This document shows, piece by piece, positions 8,646 through 16,837 of a DNA stretch of 64,000 nucleotides (position 1 is the stretch's first letter; each line of letters begins with the position of its first letter). Source of the stretch: Hymenobacter montanus (GTDB taxonomy: Bacteria > Bacteroidota > Bacteroidia > Cytophagales > Hymenobacteraceae); the NCBI RefSeq assembly GCF_014699115.1, contig NZ_JACXAD010000013.1:1-64000 (forward strand), in the 5' to 3' direction. A program made the position numbers and the translations under genes. Under the pieces are notes generated by a model. It saw nothing but the letters and a program-made list of their open reading frames with translations, had not been told where the DNA came from and ran no database searches.

Positions 8646-9086
8646 TTACGTGGGAGGAAGCAAACGAGATGCTTCACCTGTTGTATTTAATAAACGATAG
8701 AGAGCGGAAATTAGTCTTTTTTCCACCAAACCCAGTGGACTTTTTTCTTTACCCGTGAAGATAATACCAAGAAGGGCTACTTGATGCCCGGTAGGGTGCT
8801 CCAACAACCGATATTTATTAAGCCGGTACGCCTCCCGGATCAGGCGCTTGAGGCGATTCCGGTCGACTGCCCGCTTAAAAGTGCGCTTACTGACGCTGAT
8901 AAGCACCTGCGGCGGCGCAGCCGTGGGCGCCGGGCTCGCAACCCAAACAATGCGCAGGGGGTAAACGCCAAAAGAGGAACCCTGCTTGCTAAAAAGCTCT
9001 TCGATGAGCTTCTTGCGGCACAGGTGTTCCTCTTTCGGGAAGGTATAGCGTCTGGAGATCGGGGCTTGATGCTCGGTGCGTGGCAT
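8646..9086 (-). CDS. rnpA: Ribonuclease P protein component
   Basis: 146 residues. The RNase P protein signature is clear: SVSKRTFKRAVDRNRLKRLI followed by REAYRL, the basic RNR motif that contacts the P RNA and the pre-tRNA leader. The N-terminal FSKQGSSFGVYPLRIVW also fits. It works with rnpB RNA to mature tRNA 5' ends. It sits directly downstream of rpmH (62-bp gap), the near-universal bacterial arrangement, and upstream of the S41 peptidase. ATG at 9086; the length is slightly long because of a charged N-terminal extension. Confidence 0.95.
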   Translation of the reverse strand: MPRTEHQAPISRRYTFPKEEHLCRKKLIEELFSKQGSSFGVYPLRIVWVASPAPTAAPPQVLISVSKRTFKRAVDRNRLKRLIREAYRLNKYRLLEHPTGHQVALLGIIFTGKEKSPLGLVEKRLISALYRLLNTTGEASRLLPPT

Positions 9087-9148
9087 TGGCTTACAATAGC
9101 TCAGCTACTATTCCCAAGCATCAAGCACGAACTACTAAGCACCAACTA

Positions 9149-9307
9149 CTAGCGCTTGTGCTTGCCTTCGTCGGAAACGGTAAGGCGCTTGCGGCCTTTG
9201 GCGCGACGACGGGCTAGCACGTTACGGCCGTTGGCGGTTTCCATGCGCAGACGGAAGCCGTGCTTGTTGACGCGCTTGCGCTTCGAAGGTTGGTAGGTGC
9301 GTTTCAT
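9149..9307 (-). CDS. rpmH: 50S ribosomal protein L34
   Basis: 52 residues, short but unmistakable: [18 protein letters not shown] at the N-terminus, then [22 protein letters not shown], ending in KHKR. It is extremely basic, as L34 always is. ATG at 9305-9307, stop TAG at 9149-9151. It is first gene of the rpmH-rnpA-S41 peptidase transcript, with a canonical promoter 36 bp upstream of the ATG. Confidence 0.97.
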   Translation of the reverse strand: MKRTYQPSKRKRVNKHGFRLRMETANGRNVLARRRAKGRKRLTVSDEGKHKR

Positions 9308-9342
9308 CTTAAAGTTTAAAGTCTAGTTTCGAGTTGGGCCGG

Positions 9343-9373
9343 CAAAGGTACGGGCTTTCTCTGGAAAAGGCAA
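9343..9373 (-). promoter_or_regulatory. Promoter of rpmH-rnpA operon
   Basis: TTG (9373-9371), 20 nt, TACCTTTG (9350-9343) on the minus strand: a perfect match to the Bacteroidota housekeeping promoter with optimal spacing. Transcription should start about 30 nt before the rpmH ATG. Confidence 0.8.
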
Positions 9374-9443
9374 GACCCTCAGCCACTTTTACCGGCAACG
9401 GGCCCCCCGTAGTAGCTTTAGCCACTTTTACCCCGTTTTGGCG

Positions 9444-11177
9444 ATGATTCACTACCGCGTTTCCTTCGAAAACCCCCTCACGTTTTACCTGCGCATTGAG
9501 CTAACGCTGGACGTGGCCGCGGAGGCCACCGCTCCGCTGGGGCTGCAGCTACCGGCTTGGCGCCCCGGGCGTTATGAGCTGCAGAACTTTGCCCAAAAGG
9601 TTCAGAAGGTCGAGGTGTTCGATGCGACGAACAAGCAGCCCCTCCCCTACCGCAAGCGCACCAAGGACCGCTGGGAAGTAGCCGCCGCAGCTGGTCGTAC
9701 CGTGCGGGTGAGTTACAACTTCTACGCCCACCAGATGGACGCTGGCGGCTCCTGGCTCGACGAGTCGCAGCTCTACCTGAACCCCGTGCAGGCCCTGATG
9801 TACGTTGAGGACCGCCAGCAGGAGGCCTGCCAACTAACGCTGGCGCTTCCCGAGGGTTGGCAGCTAGCTTGCGGCCTGCAGCAAACCGCCCCCAACGTGC
9901 TGGCCGCCGAGAATTTCGACCAGCTGGCTGATTCACCGCTCATTGCCAGCCCCACGCTGGTGCATCAGCAATACGAGGCCGGCGGCTTGCCTTTTCACAT
10001 CTGGGTGCAGGGGGAGGCTGAGCTTAGCTGGCCGCCGATTCTGGCCGATTTCAAGGCGTTTTCGGATGAGCAATTACAGCTGTTTGGGGGATTCCCAGTG
10101 GCCGACTACCACTTTCTGAACCAGTTTTTGCTCTACAAGCACTACCATGGGGTGGAACACCACAACTCGACGGTGATTACCCTGGGGCCAGCCGAGCAGA
10201 TTATGAGCGAAGACTTATATAAGGAGTTGTTGGGGATAAGCTGCCACGAGTTGTTCCACACCTGGAACATCAAGAGCATCCGACCGGCCGAGATGCAGCC
10301 GTACGATTACAGCCGGGAGAACTATTTCCGTACCTGTTTCATTGCTGAAGGCATCACGACGTACTACGGCGAATACCTCCTGGCCCGCAGCCGGGTGCGG
10401 ACGCCCGCTCAGTATTTTGAGGAACTCAACACAGTGCTGCGCAAGCACTTTGACGATGCCGGCCACGAGAACCTCTCGCTAGCCGATGCCTCCATGGACC
10501 TCTGGCTGGACGGCTACAAGCCGGGCGTGCCCGACCGCAAGGTATCGGTGTACCACAAGGGGGCACTGGTAGCGCTGATTCTGGACTTAACGCTGCGTCA
10601 GCTCTCGGGCCACGCCCGCAGCCTCGACGATGTGATGCGGCGGCTGTACGAGGAGTTCGGGAAAACGGGTATCGGCTACACCGAAGCCGACTACATCCGG
10701 TTAGTTAACGAGGTGGCCGGACGCGACATGCACCTGTACTTCGACAAGTTTATCTACGGCACCGCCCCACTTACCGAACCTTTGGATAAGGTGCTGCACA
10801 CGGTGGGCTGCCAGCTACTAGTGGCCGAAAGCAGCACGGCTTCGGAGGGGCTGTTTGGTTTCCGCACGGTGGTGAAAAACGAACGAACGGAAGTCAGCGC
10901 CATTTGGCCCGGCTCGCCGGCCGCGACGGTGCTGACCATTGACGACGAAGTTGTGGCCGTGAATGGCCGGCGGGTCGTTACCAACCTGCAATCCTTGCTC
11001 AACCAGGGCGAGCCAACCTATGAGTTGAGTGTTTTTCGCCAGAACCGGCTGCTCACGGTGAATCTGGTAGCCGTACCGAATGTCAGCTTTGGGCATCGGT
11101 ACACGGTGGATAAGCTGGCAACGGCCGACCCGGCTCAGCAGGAGGGATTCCGCAAGTGGCTGAGGTGGGAATTCTAA
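9444..11177 (+). CDS. M61 family metallopeptidase (glycyl aminopeptidase type) with PDZ domain
   Basis: 577 residues from the ATG at 9444 (a TTG six bases upstream is also possible). The zinc motif HELFH is at 268-272 in the context CHELFHTWNIKSIRP, characteristic of M61 peptidases. An N-terminal beta-rich domain (about 1-170) precedes the catalytic domain, and a C-terminal PDZ-like segment (about 470-560, with VSAIWPGSPAATVLTIDDEVVAVNG) follows. Family members cleave peptides with N-terminal Gly or Ala. No signal peptide is evident, so it is probably cytoplasmic. Monocistronic, with a strong hairpin downstream at 11373-11420. Confidence 0.9.
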   Translation: MIHYRVSFENPLTFYLRIELTLDVAAEATAPLGLQLPAWRPGRYELQNFAQKVQKVEVFDATNKQPLPYRKRTKDRWEVAAAAGRTVRVSYNFYAHQMDAGGSWLDESQLYLNPVQALMYVEDRQQEACQLTLALPEGWQLACGLQQTAPNVLAAENFDQLADSPLIASPTLVHQQYEAGGLPFHIWVQGEAELSWPPILADFKAFSDEQLQLFGGFPVADYHFLNQFLLYKHYHGVEHHNSTVITLGPAEQIMSEDLYKELLGISCHELFHTWNIKSIRPAEMQPYDYSRENYFRTCFIAEGITTYYGEYLLARSRVRTPAQYFEELNTVLRKHFDDAGHENLSLADASMDLWLDGYKPGVPDRKVSVYHKGALVALILDLTLRQLSGHARSLDDVMRRLYEEFGKTGIGYTEADYIRLVNEVAGRDMHLYFDKFIYGTAPLTEPLDKVLHTVGCQLLVAESSTASEGLFGFRTVVKNERTEVSAIWPGSPAATVLTIDDEVVAVNGRRVVTNLQSLLNQGEPTYELSVFRQNRLLTVNLVAVPNVSFGHRYTVDKLATADPAQQEGFRKWLRWEF

Positions 11178-11372
11178 CCGAATAGCCGATAAGGCATTGG
11201 GTGGCTAGCGGCTTATTACTGAGAGGCCGCTCTTCAGCCCCATTGACGATCCCGGCCAATGGTTAGGTTCACCAGGGTGGGTAGCGAGCTACTGGACTTC
11301 GTCAGCCAAACACCAGGGAGGAGTTATTCTACTAAAGAGCCAGGAGCAAATGTGGTCAGTCAGCATCCGGCT

Positions 11373-11420
11373 AAAAAAGCAAGCCCCGACTAACTGGAGT
11401 TAGTCGGGGCTTGCTTTTTA
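11373..11420. terminator. Strong bidirectional terminator
   Basis: Near-perfect inverted repeat: AAAAAGCAAGCCCCGACTAA on the left, its complement on the right ending in CTTGCTTTTTA, two-base loop at 11396-11397. A-tract on one side and T-tract on the other let it serve both the M61 gene and the convergent small gene starting at 11721. The preceding 11178-11372 shows no gene. Confidence 0.85.
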
Positions 11421-11430
11421 GTCAGTTATG

Positions 11431-11721
11431 TTAGTTGGCTCGGCTACCAGGGCCTTTCTGGCTTCTGTCAACCGACATGGGGCTGTTGCCTTGCGGGTTG
11501 CTACGCGGCTTGTTGGCCTGAGTATGGCGCACCTCGTTGAAGTTGCCACCGGGGGTGTTGTTCTTGGTGTCGTTACCCTGCTGGGTAATGTGGCTCTGGT
11601 TCACGTTCTGGTTGGTCGCCGATTTTACCTTGGGCGTGGCCGTCTTTTTATGATGCTCATTCTCAAAGGGCACCACCGAAGGCTGCTCGTCGGTAGGGAT
11701 GGAATTTTTCTTGAGAGTCAT
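11431..11721 (-). CDS. Small polar, probably disordered protein
   Basis: 96 residues, very rich in Asn, Gln, Lys, Ser, Thr and Pro (for example KSATNQNVNQSHITQQGND), with almost no hydrophobic core, so likely intrinsically disordered. No recognised domain, no signal peptide. ATG at 11721, TAA at 11431, ending directly at a strong terminator, which supports a real transcript. Function is unknown. Confidence 0.5.
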   Translation of the reverse strand: MTLKKNSIPTDEQPSVVPFENEHHKKTATPKVKSATNQNVNQSHITQQGNDTKNNTPGGNFNEVRHTQANKPRSNPQGNSPMSVDRSQKGPGSRAN

Positions 11722-11815
11722 GGCGTGGAAGGCAAAAGTGGAAGATGTTTCCTTTTACCCATCTGGCCCGCAAAGAGTTGTCCTTTTCCACCGCTGGCCG
11801 CGCCTTTGTACCCGC

Positions 11816-12760
11816 TTAAGTGGCTGGCACGTTGGCTACGGCCCCAACCGGCATCACTTTCACCAGCTCAGCGAACTGGGCTTCGCGGGCTTCCACTTCT
11901 TCGTCTGTGAGGTTAAGGAGGCGCTCAGTGCCGAACTTCTCGACGCAGAACGAAGCCATCGCCGAGCCGTGGATGACGGCGCGCTTCATGTTTTCGAAGC
12001 TGATGTCGTCGGTAGCGGCAAGGTGGCCGATGAAGCCGCCCGCGAACGTGTCGCCCGCGCCGGTGGGGTCAAATACTTCTTCCAGGGGCAGGGCCGGGGC
12101 GTAGAACACCTTGTTCTTGTGAAAGAGCAGGGCGCCGTGCTCGCCTTTTTTGATGATGAGAAACTTCGGGCCCATGCCCATAATTTTCCGGGCGGCCTTC
12201 ACCAGCGAGTACTCGCCGCTGAGCTGGCGGGCTTCTTCGTCGTTGATGCTGAGCACGTCGACCATCTCGATAGTTGCAATCAGCTCTTCCAGCGCAATGT
12301 CCATCCAGAAATTCATGGTGTCCATCACAATCAGCTTGGGCCGGTTGATGAGCCGCTGGATGACGAGGCGCTGGACCTGCGGCGCCAGGTTGCCGAGCAT
12401 CAGGTACTTGCAGTCCTGGTAGCTATCGGGGATGATGGGGTCGAAGTCGGCCAGCACGTTCAGCTCCGTGACGAGGGTTTCGCGGGAGTTGAGGTCCTGC
12501 GAGTACTTGCCCGACCAGAAAAACGACTTCTCGCCCGGCTTGATCTGCAGGCCTTCTACGTCCACGCCGTGCTTTTCGAGCAACTGGATGTCGGACTGCG
12601 GAAAGTCTTCGCCCACGACGGCCACCAATTTCACGGGCGTGCCCGAGTAAGAAGCCGAAAGGCTGATAAACGTAGCGGCCCCGCCGATGATTTTGTCGGT
12701 TTTGCCGTAGGGCGTTTCGATGGCGTCGAATGCGACGCTGCCGATGACGAGAAGACTCAT
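11816..12760 (-). CDS. PfkB family carbohydrate/nucleoside kinase
   Basis: 314 residues from the ATG at 12760; an in-frame extension to 12868 is rejected because MSLLVIGSVAFDAIETPYG is the normal PfkB start. The N-terminal glycine pair (KIIGGAATFISLSAS) and the C-terminal DPTGAGDTFAGGFIG signature are both present, with GAGD at 234-237 supplying the anion hole and catalytic Asp. The family phosphorylates sugars or nucleosides such as ribose, fructose phosphates or adenosine; the substrate is not determinable here. Cytoplasmic. It precedes the small disordered-protein gene on the same strand. Confidence 0.88.
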   Translation of the reverse strand: MSLLVIGSVAFDAIETPYGKTDKIIGGAATFISLSASYSGTPVKLVAVVGEDFPQSDIQLLEKHGVDVEGLQIKPGEKSFFWSGKYSQDLNSRETLVTELNVLADFDPIIPDSYQDCKYLMLGNLAPQVQRLVIQRLINRPKLIVMDTMNFWMDIALEELIATIEMVDVLSINDEEARQLSGEYSLVKAARKIMGMGPKFLIIKKGEHGALLFHKNKVFYAPALPLEEVFDPTGAGDTFAGGFIGHLAATDDISFENMKRAVIHGSAMASFCVEKFGTERLLNLTDEEVEAREAQFAELVKVMPVGAVANVPAT

Positions 12761-12872
12761 GTAGCTAATGGTTAGGGTACTGGCGAAATATAGTAGGCGG
12801 TTGCGGAACAAATGGCAGCTTAGTTGTAGCCAATTGCGGCCCGCAATCCGGGCCACAACGTTCGGCAATTAA

Positions 12873-12904
12873 AAAAAAAGTCCCCGGAAGTTTCCGGGGA
12901 CTTT
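12873..12904 (-). terminator. Terminator of tRNA-His
   Basis: GTCCCCGGAA/TTCCGGGGAC hairpin followed on the minus strand by an uninterrupted T9 run (revealed as A9 at 12871-12879). It lies a few bases downstream of tRNA-His and isolates it from the PfkB kinase gene. Confidence 0.85.
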
Positions 12905-12912
12905 TCTGGATG

Positions 12913-12987
<75 letters not shown>

Positions 12988-13006
12988 GTGTTTGTTTTTG
13001 GTGGGG

Positions 13007-13037
13007 CAAAGATAGAAAAAGAAGCCGAAACCGACAA
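13007..13037 (-). promoter_or_regulatory. Promoter of tRNA-His
   Basis: TTG (13037-13035), 20 nt, TATCTTTG (13014-13007) on the minus strand, a perfect Bacteroidota consensus about 20 bp before the tRNA 5' end. Confidence 0.75.
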
Positions 13038-13135
13038 AAAAAGTTCGGAATCGGGCCGGACGTGCCACGGGCTTGGCCCGACGGGCTTCTTGCGATAGGG
13101 TGACGCCCCCGCTGCAAAAAGCCGACCTTTGCCGG

Positions 13136-14548
13136 ATGGAACCCAACTTCACCCCATCGTTCAACGATTTTAAGCTCAACAAACAACTGCTCACGGCGGT
13201 GGCCGAAGCGGGCTTCACCCAGCCCACGCCGGTGCAGCAGCAAACCATCCCGCTCCTGCTGGCCGGGCACGACGTGCTGGGCATTGCCCAAACCGGCACG
13301 GGCAAAACGGCCGCCTTCGGCCTGCCCCTGCTGATGAAGGTGAAATACGCGCAGGGCACCAACCCGCGGGCTCTGGTGCTGGCCCCCACCCGCGAGCTGG
13401 CCATTCAGATTGAGAACCACTTAAAGGCCTTGGCGGTGAACACCGACCTGCGAATTTTCGCCATCTACGGGGGCCTGGGGCCGAAGACGCAGATTGAAAC
13501 CATTGCCCAGGGCGTGGATGTGCTCATTGCCACCCCGGGCCGGCTGCTGGAGATTTACCTGAAGGGCGACTTGGTGCTGCGGGATTTAAAAACGCTGGTG
13601 CTGGACGAGGCCGACAAAATGATGGATATGGGTTTCATGCCCCAGATTCGCCGCATTTTAGAGGTGATTCCCCGCAAGCGGCAGAACGTGCTGTTCTCGG
13701 CCACCATGCCGGAGCGGGTGACGCTCCTGAGCGAGGAGTTCCTGGAGTTTCCGGTTCGGGTCGAAGTGAGCCCGCCGGCCCAAACGGCCTCCACGGTAGC
13801 GCAGACCCTGTACGAAGTGCCCAACCTGCTCACCAAAATCAACCTGCTGCACTTTCTGCTGCACCGCGACGCCGAAACCATGACGCGGGTGCTGCTCTTC
13901 ACCCGCACCAAGGAGCACGCCGACCAGGTCGCGCACTTTCTGGAGCGCAAGGCCCCCGTTGGCGAGGTGCGCGTAATTCACGGCAACAAGGGTCAGAACG
14001 CCCGCATGAACAGCATGGATGCTTTTCGGGCCGGCGAAGTGCGCTACCTCGTGGCAACCGACGTGGCGGCGCGGGGCATCGACGTGCCGCAGGTAAGCCA
14101 CGTCATCAACTTCGACGTGCCCATCGTGCACGACGACTACGTGCACCGCATCGGGCGCACGGGCCGGGCCCAGCACACCGGGGCGGCCATCACCTTCGCC
14201 AATGAGGCCGAAATGGTGCACATCGGGGAGATTGAGGCGCTCATCAACCAGCAGATTGAGGTGCTCCCGCTGCCGGCTGAAGTGCCGGTTGCGGAAACCC
14301 CATTCGAGGAGCAGCAGAAGATGAGCCGCGAACTCGACGAGCGCCGCAAAAAGCTGGACCCTACCTTTCAGGGGGCTTTCCACGAGAAGAAAGAATGGAT
14401 TAAGCCCGGCGTGACCATTGACAAGCGCACCGGCAAGCCCTTCGTCGAAGGACGAAAAAAAAGCACCAAGGGCGCCAAAGCCAACGTGGGCAAGAAGGGC
14501 GGCTCCGCCCCCGGCGTGAAGGCTATCAAAGCCCGCAAGCGGCGTTAG
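13136..14548 (+). CDS. DEAD-box ATP-dependent RNA helicase (RhlE-like)
   Basis: 470 residues from the ATG at 13136. All core motifs are visible: Q-motif (F..PTPVQQQTIP), motif I AQTGTGKT (51-58), Ia PTRELA, II DEAD (157-160), III SAT (188-190), and in domain 2 the ATDVAARGID and HRIGRTGR motifs. The C-terminal about 70 residues are Lys-rich and unstructured, as in RhlE/CshA-type helicases that bind rRNA or mRNA. Probable role is ribosome assembly or RNA decay, including cold adaptation. The ORF extends upstream but MEPNFTPSFNDF is the family-typical start. Divergent from tRNA-His. Confidence 0.93.
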   Translation: MEPNFTPSFNDFKLNKQLLTAVAEAGFTQPTPVQQQTIPLLLAGHDVLGIAQTGTGKTAAFGLPLLMKVKYAQGTNPRALVLAPTRELAIQIENHLKALAVNTDLRIFAIYGGLGPKTQIETIAQGVDVLIATPGRLLEIYLKGDLVLRDLKTLVLDEADKMMDMGFMPQIRRILEVIPRKRQNVLFSATMPERVTLLSEEFLEFPVRVEVSPPAQTASTVAQTLYEVPNLLTKINLLHFLLHRDAETMTRVLLFTRTKEHADQVAHFLERKAPVGEVRVIHGNKGQNARMNSMDAFRAGEVRYLVATDVAARGIDVPQVSHVINFDVPIVHDDYVHRIGRTGRAQHTGAAITFANEAEMVHIGEIEALINQQIEVLPLPAEVPVAETPFEEQQKMSRELDERRKKLDPTFQGAFHEKKEWIKPGVTIDKRTGKPFVEGRKKSTKGAKANVGKKGGSAPGVKAIKARKRR

Positions 14549-14565
14549 GTGGGAAACCAGTAGCG

Positions 14566-15144
14566 CTACGGCTCGCGGCTCAGGGCCTCGATGCACTGCT
14601 CCCGAATGCTCCAAAGCTGGGGGAGGGTGAGGCCCAGCCCGGGGTTCTGGTGGAGCCAGTACCGCAGGTAGGTTTGGTGGAAAGCGACTTTAGCATCACC
14701 TATCTGGGTGGGCTCAATCTCCAGTTCGAGCAGCAGGTCGGCCCGGAAGTCGTCGGCCGAAGAGTTGGGCCGGGTGCAGTCGAGTACCGTGCGGTGTACC
14801 CGCAGGTAGTTGTGCACCTCGGGCAGAAACGCAAGGCCGTACTGGGCCAAGGTACTGGCTACCGCGGGAGTGTTCAGGCCGTTCATTCTGAAAATGCCCA
14901 GCTTCAGCTTCAGGTCCGGGATGCCATTTTCGAGGGCCAGCTGCCGGAGCACGGCGTGCTTGGGGCCGCAGGTAGCGCCCCCGTCGGCGAACACGCTGAC
15001 TAGGTTGGTCTTATCGGTGTTGCGGCGGTAGGGCAATTCGCGGATAAACTGCGCAGCGTGCTGGAAGTCGGTGATGCGCCGGCTTAGAAACTCCCGCGAA
15101 ATCTCCCCAGTGTCTTGAATCCGGAAGTTGAAAGCGCCAGACAT
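14566..15144 (-). CDS. Hypothetical protein with transglutaminase-like Cys-His-Asp pattern
   Basis: 192 residues, cytoplasmic by appearance, not confidently assigned. A possible catalytic triad is seen: Cys59 in GGATCGPKHAVL, His111 in EVHNYLRV and Asp122 in VLDCTRP, in the order and approximate spacing of transglutaminase/papain-like cysteine enzymes. This is an inference from the motif layout. It is convergent with the helicase gene (18 bp between stops), so co-regulation is not suggested. Confidence 0.6.
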   Translation of the reverse strand: MSGAFNFRIQDTGEISREFLSRRITDFQHAAQFIRELPYRRNTDKTNLVSVFADGGATCGPKHAVLRQLALENGIPDLKLKLGIFRMNGLNTPAVASTLAQYGLAFLPEVHNYLRVHRTVLDCTRPNSSADDFRADLLLELEIEPTQIGDAKVAFHQTYLRYWLHQNPGLGLTLPQLWSIREQCIEALSREP

Positions 15145-15215
15145 GCCTCGTACGGGTTAGGTATGACCTTTTTACGCGAGGCTATGGCTTTCGTTCTGGG
15201 CCGAAGTCAGGGCTA

Positions 15216-15662
15216 CTAGTGGTGCAGCATGTGCCCGAAGCGCACGCTGGCGAAGGTGAGGGCCCCACCCCACAGCACGGCGCTCCAGAACATGTGCAGC
15301 AGGATGCGCGGGCGCGGCACGCCCAGCAGCGTGGCGATAACCGTGCCGCCAATCGGCGAAAGCAGCACGGGCGTGAGAAAGGCGATGCCGCCCATGCCGA
15401 ACTTACGGAATACCTTGATGATGTTGCGCGAGCGTTTCGTAAAAATGGGCTCCCGCCGCAGGCGGCGCTGTTTCTGGCGGTGCTGCATCCACACCCCGCC
15501 GATGCCGGAGAAGACGAACACGCTGGTCATCATGCCAGCCACGGTGAGGGCCACGGTCGGCCAAAAATGCAGCCCCATGGAGGTGCCGGCCAGCGGACCA
15601 CCCAAAAACTTGACCGTGCTCAGCAGGAACACGGACGCGTATTTAACGGCAGGATGGAGCAC
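15216..15662 (-). CDS. Small integral membrane protein
   Basis: About 148 residues if started at the GTG at 15662 (LHPAVKYASVFLLSTVKF...); a TTG at 15734 gives 172 residues. No ATG is available near the 5' end. Four hydrophobic segments surround a basic cytoplasmic loop (QKQRRLRREPIFTKRSRN). The segment FGMGGIAFLTPVLLSPIGGT resembles small multidrug-export/DedA-type membrane proteins of Bacteroidota, but the match is only by eye. Function unknown. Confidence 0.6.
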   Translation of the reverse strand: MLHPAVKYASVFLLSTVKFLGGPLAGTSMGLHFWPTVALTVAGMMTSVFVFSGIGGVWMQHRQKQRRLRREPIFTKRSRNIIKVFRKFGMGGIAFLTPVLLSPIGGTVIATLLGVPRPRILLHMFWSAVLWGGALTFASVRFGHMLHH

Positions 15663-15844
15663 GACAAAATGAAAGAGCAAACCAATGAAACTTGAGACCC
15701 AACAACGCGCCGGAGCGTACAACAAAGATACCAAGTTACCAAACTAGCAGGCGCTATTCCTGCGCGGAGCCGGGGCTGCGCCAGGCCAACGGCCTGAATT
15801 CACCGGCCAAAGCAACTGGCGCCCCGCCCAACGAAATCAGGGGG

Positions 15845-16564
15845 CTATAGCTTACTGCCGTAGGACAGGTCGCCGGCGTCGCCCAGACCAGGTATGATGT
15901 AGGCTTGCTCATTCAGGCCCTCATCGATGGCGGCTACCCACAGATTGGCTTCGGGAATCTCGCGGGCCACGTAGGCCAGGCCGGCGGGCGAGGCAATGAC
16001 GGACGCGATATGTACTTGCCGCGGCATCCCGAAGCGCAGCATGGCCCGGTAGGTTTGCACGAGGCTTTTGCCGGTGGCCAGCATGGGGTCGGCCAAAATC
16101 AGGACCCGCTCGTCGAGGCTGGGAGCCGATAAGTAGTCGACCTGCACTTGCACCTGGGCCGTGCCCTCGATGCGGTAGGCAGCTACAAAGGCACTGGGCG
16201 ACTGGTCGAAATAATTGAGGAAGCCTTGGTGAAAAGGCAGCCCCGCACGCAGCACGGTGGCCAGAATCGGGAAGTCGCGCAAGAGCTTGCCGGTGGTTTC
16301 GGCCAGGGGCGTTTGAATGATCTTGTCGCTGTAGCTGAGGTGAGTGCTGATGCGGTAGGCGATGATTTCGCCTAGCCGCTGGAGGTTGCGACGAAAGCGC
16401 AGGCTATCCTTTTGCACGTCTTTATCCCGCAGCTCGGCCAGGAAATGGTTGGCAATGCTGGGCTCGGCGCACACCACGTGTACGTGGGCCAGGTCCTCGG
16501 CCACCTCGTTGGCGGCGGATGGCGCGGCAAGAACAGCCGGAGCGGGGAATGGAGTAGTAACCAT
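15845..16564 (-). CDS. upp: Uracil phosphoribosyltransferase
   Basis: 239 residues. The enzyme makes UMP from uracil and PRPP (pyrimidine salvage). The PRPP-binding loop LILADPMLATGKSLVQTY, the uracil-site region near the C-terminus (IPGLGDAGDLSYGSKL) and RAGLPFHQGFLNYF all fit UPRTase. It carries an N-terminal extension of about 25 residues compared with the usual 210. ATG at 16564. No operon partner is evident. Confidence 0.92.
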   Translation of the reverse strand: MVTTPFPAPAVLAAPSAANEVAEDLAHVHVVCAEPSIANHFLAELRDKDVQKDSLRFRRNLQRLGEIIAYRISTHLSYSDKIIQTPLAETTGKLLRDFPILATVLRAGLPFHQGFLNYFDQSPSAFVAAYRIEGTAQVQVQVDYLSAPSLDERVLILADPMLATGKSLVQTYRAMLRFGMPRQVHIASVIASPAGLAYVAREIPEANLWVAAIDEGLNEQAYIIPGLGDAGDLSYGSKL

Positions 16565-16837
16565 GAGCGAAAGTAGATTAATAGGTGAAGCCTGTACGTT
16601 AGAGACCAGCTGGGCGCCCTAAGTTGGCACAAAAACCAGGGGCGGGCAAGAAAGACGAACGGAATTTATTCTTTTCTCCGCAGCCCAAAGACGAGTTAAG
16701 CCACTTGGTTGTTGAGCTGAGCCGGGAGCCCAGCGTATTCTCACCAACGGCTTGCTGCGTAGGTTTGTTAAGAAATTGCCTCCCTAAGATTTTATCCGGC
16801 GAAGTAACTTCCGTTTTTATGAGCACTACCTGGATTT

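Noticed and set aside
11699..12775. 358-codon plus-strand open frame
   Set aside because: Antisense to the PfkB kinase, which has clear motifs (GAGD) on the minus strand; a GC-rich shadow frame.
13658..14614. 318-codon minus-strand open frame
   Set aside because: Antisense shadow of the DEAD-box helicase.
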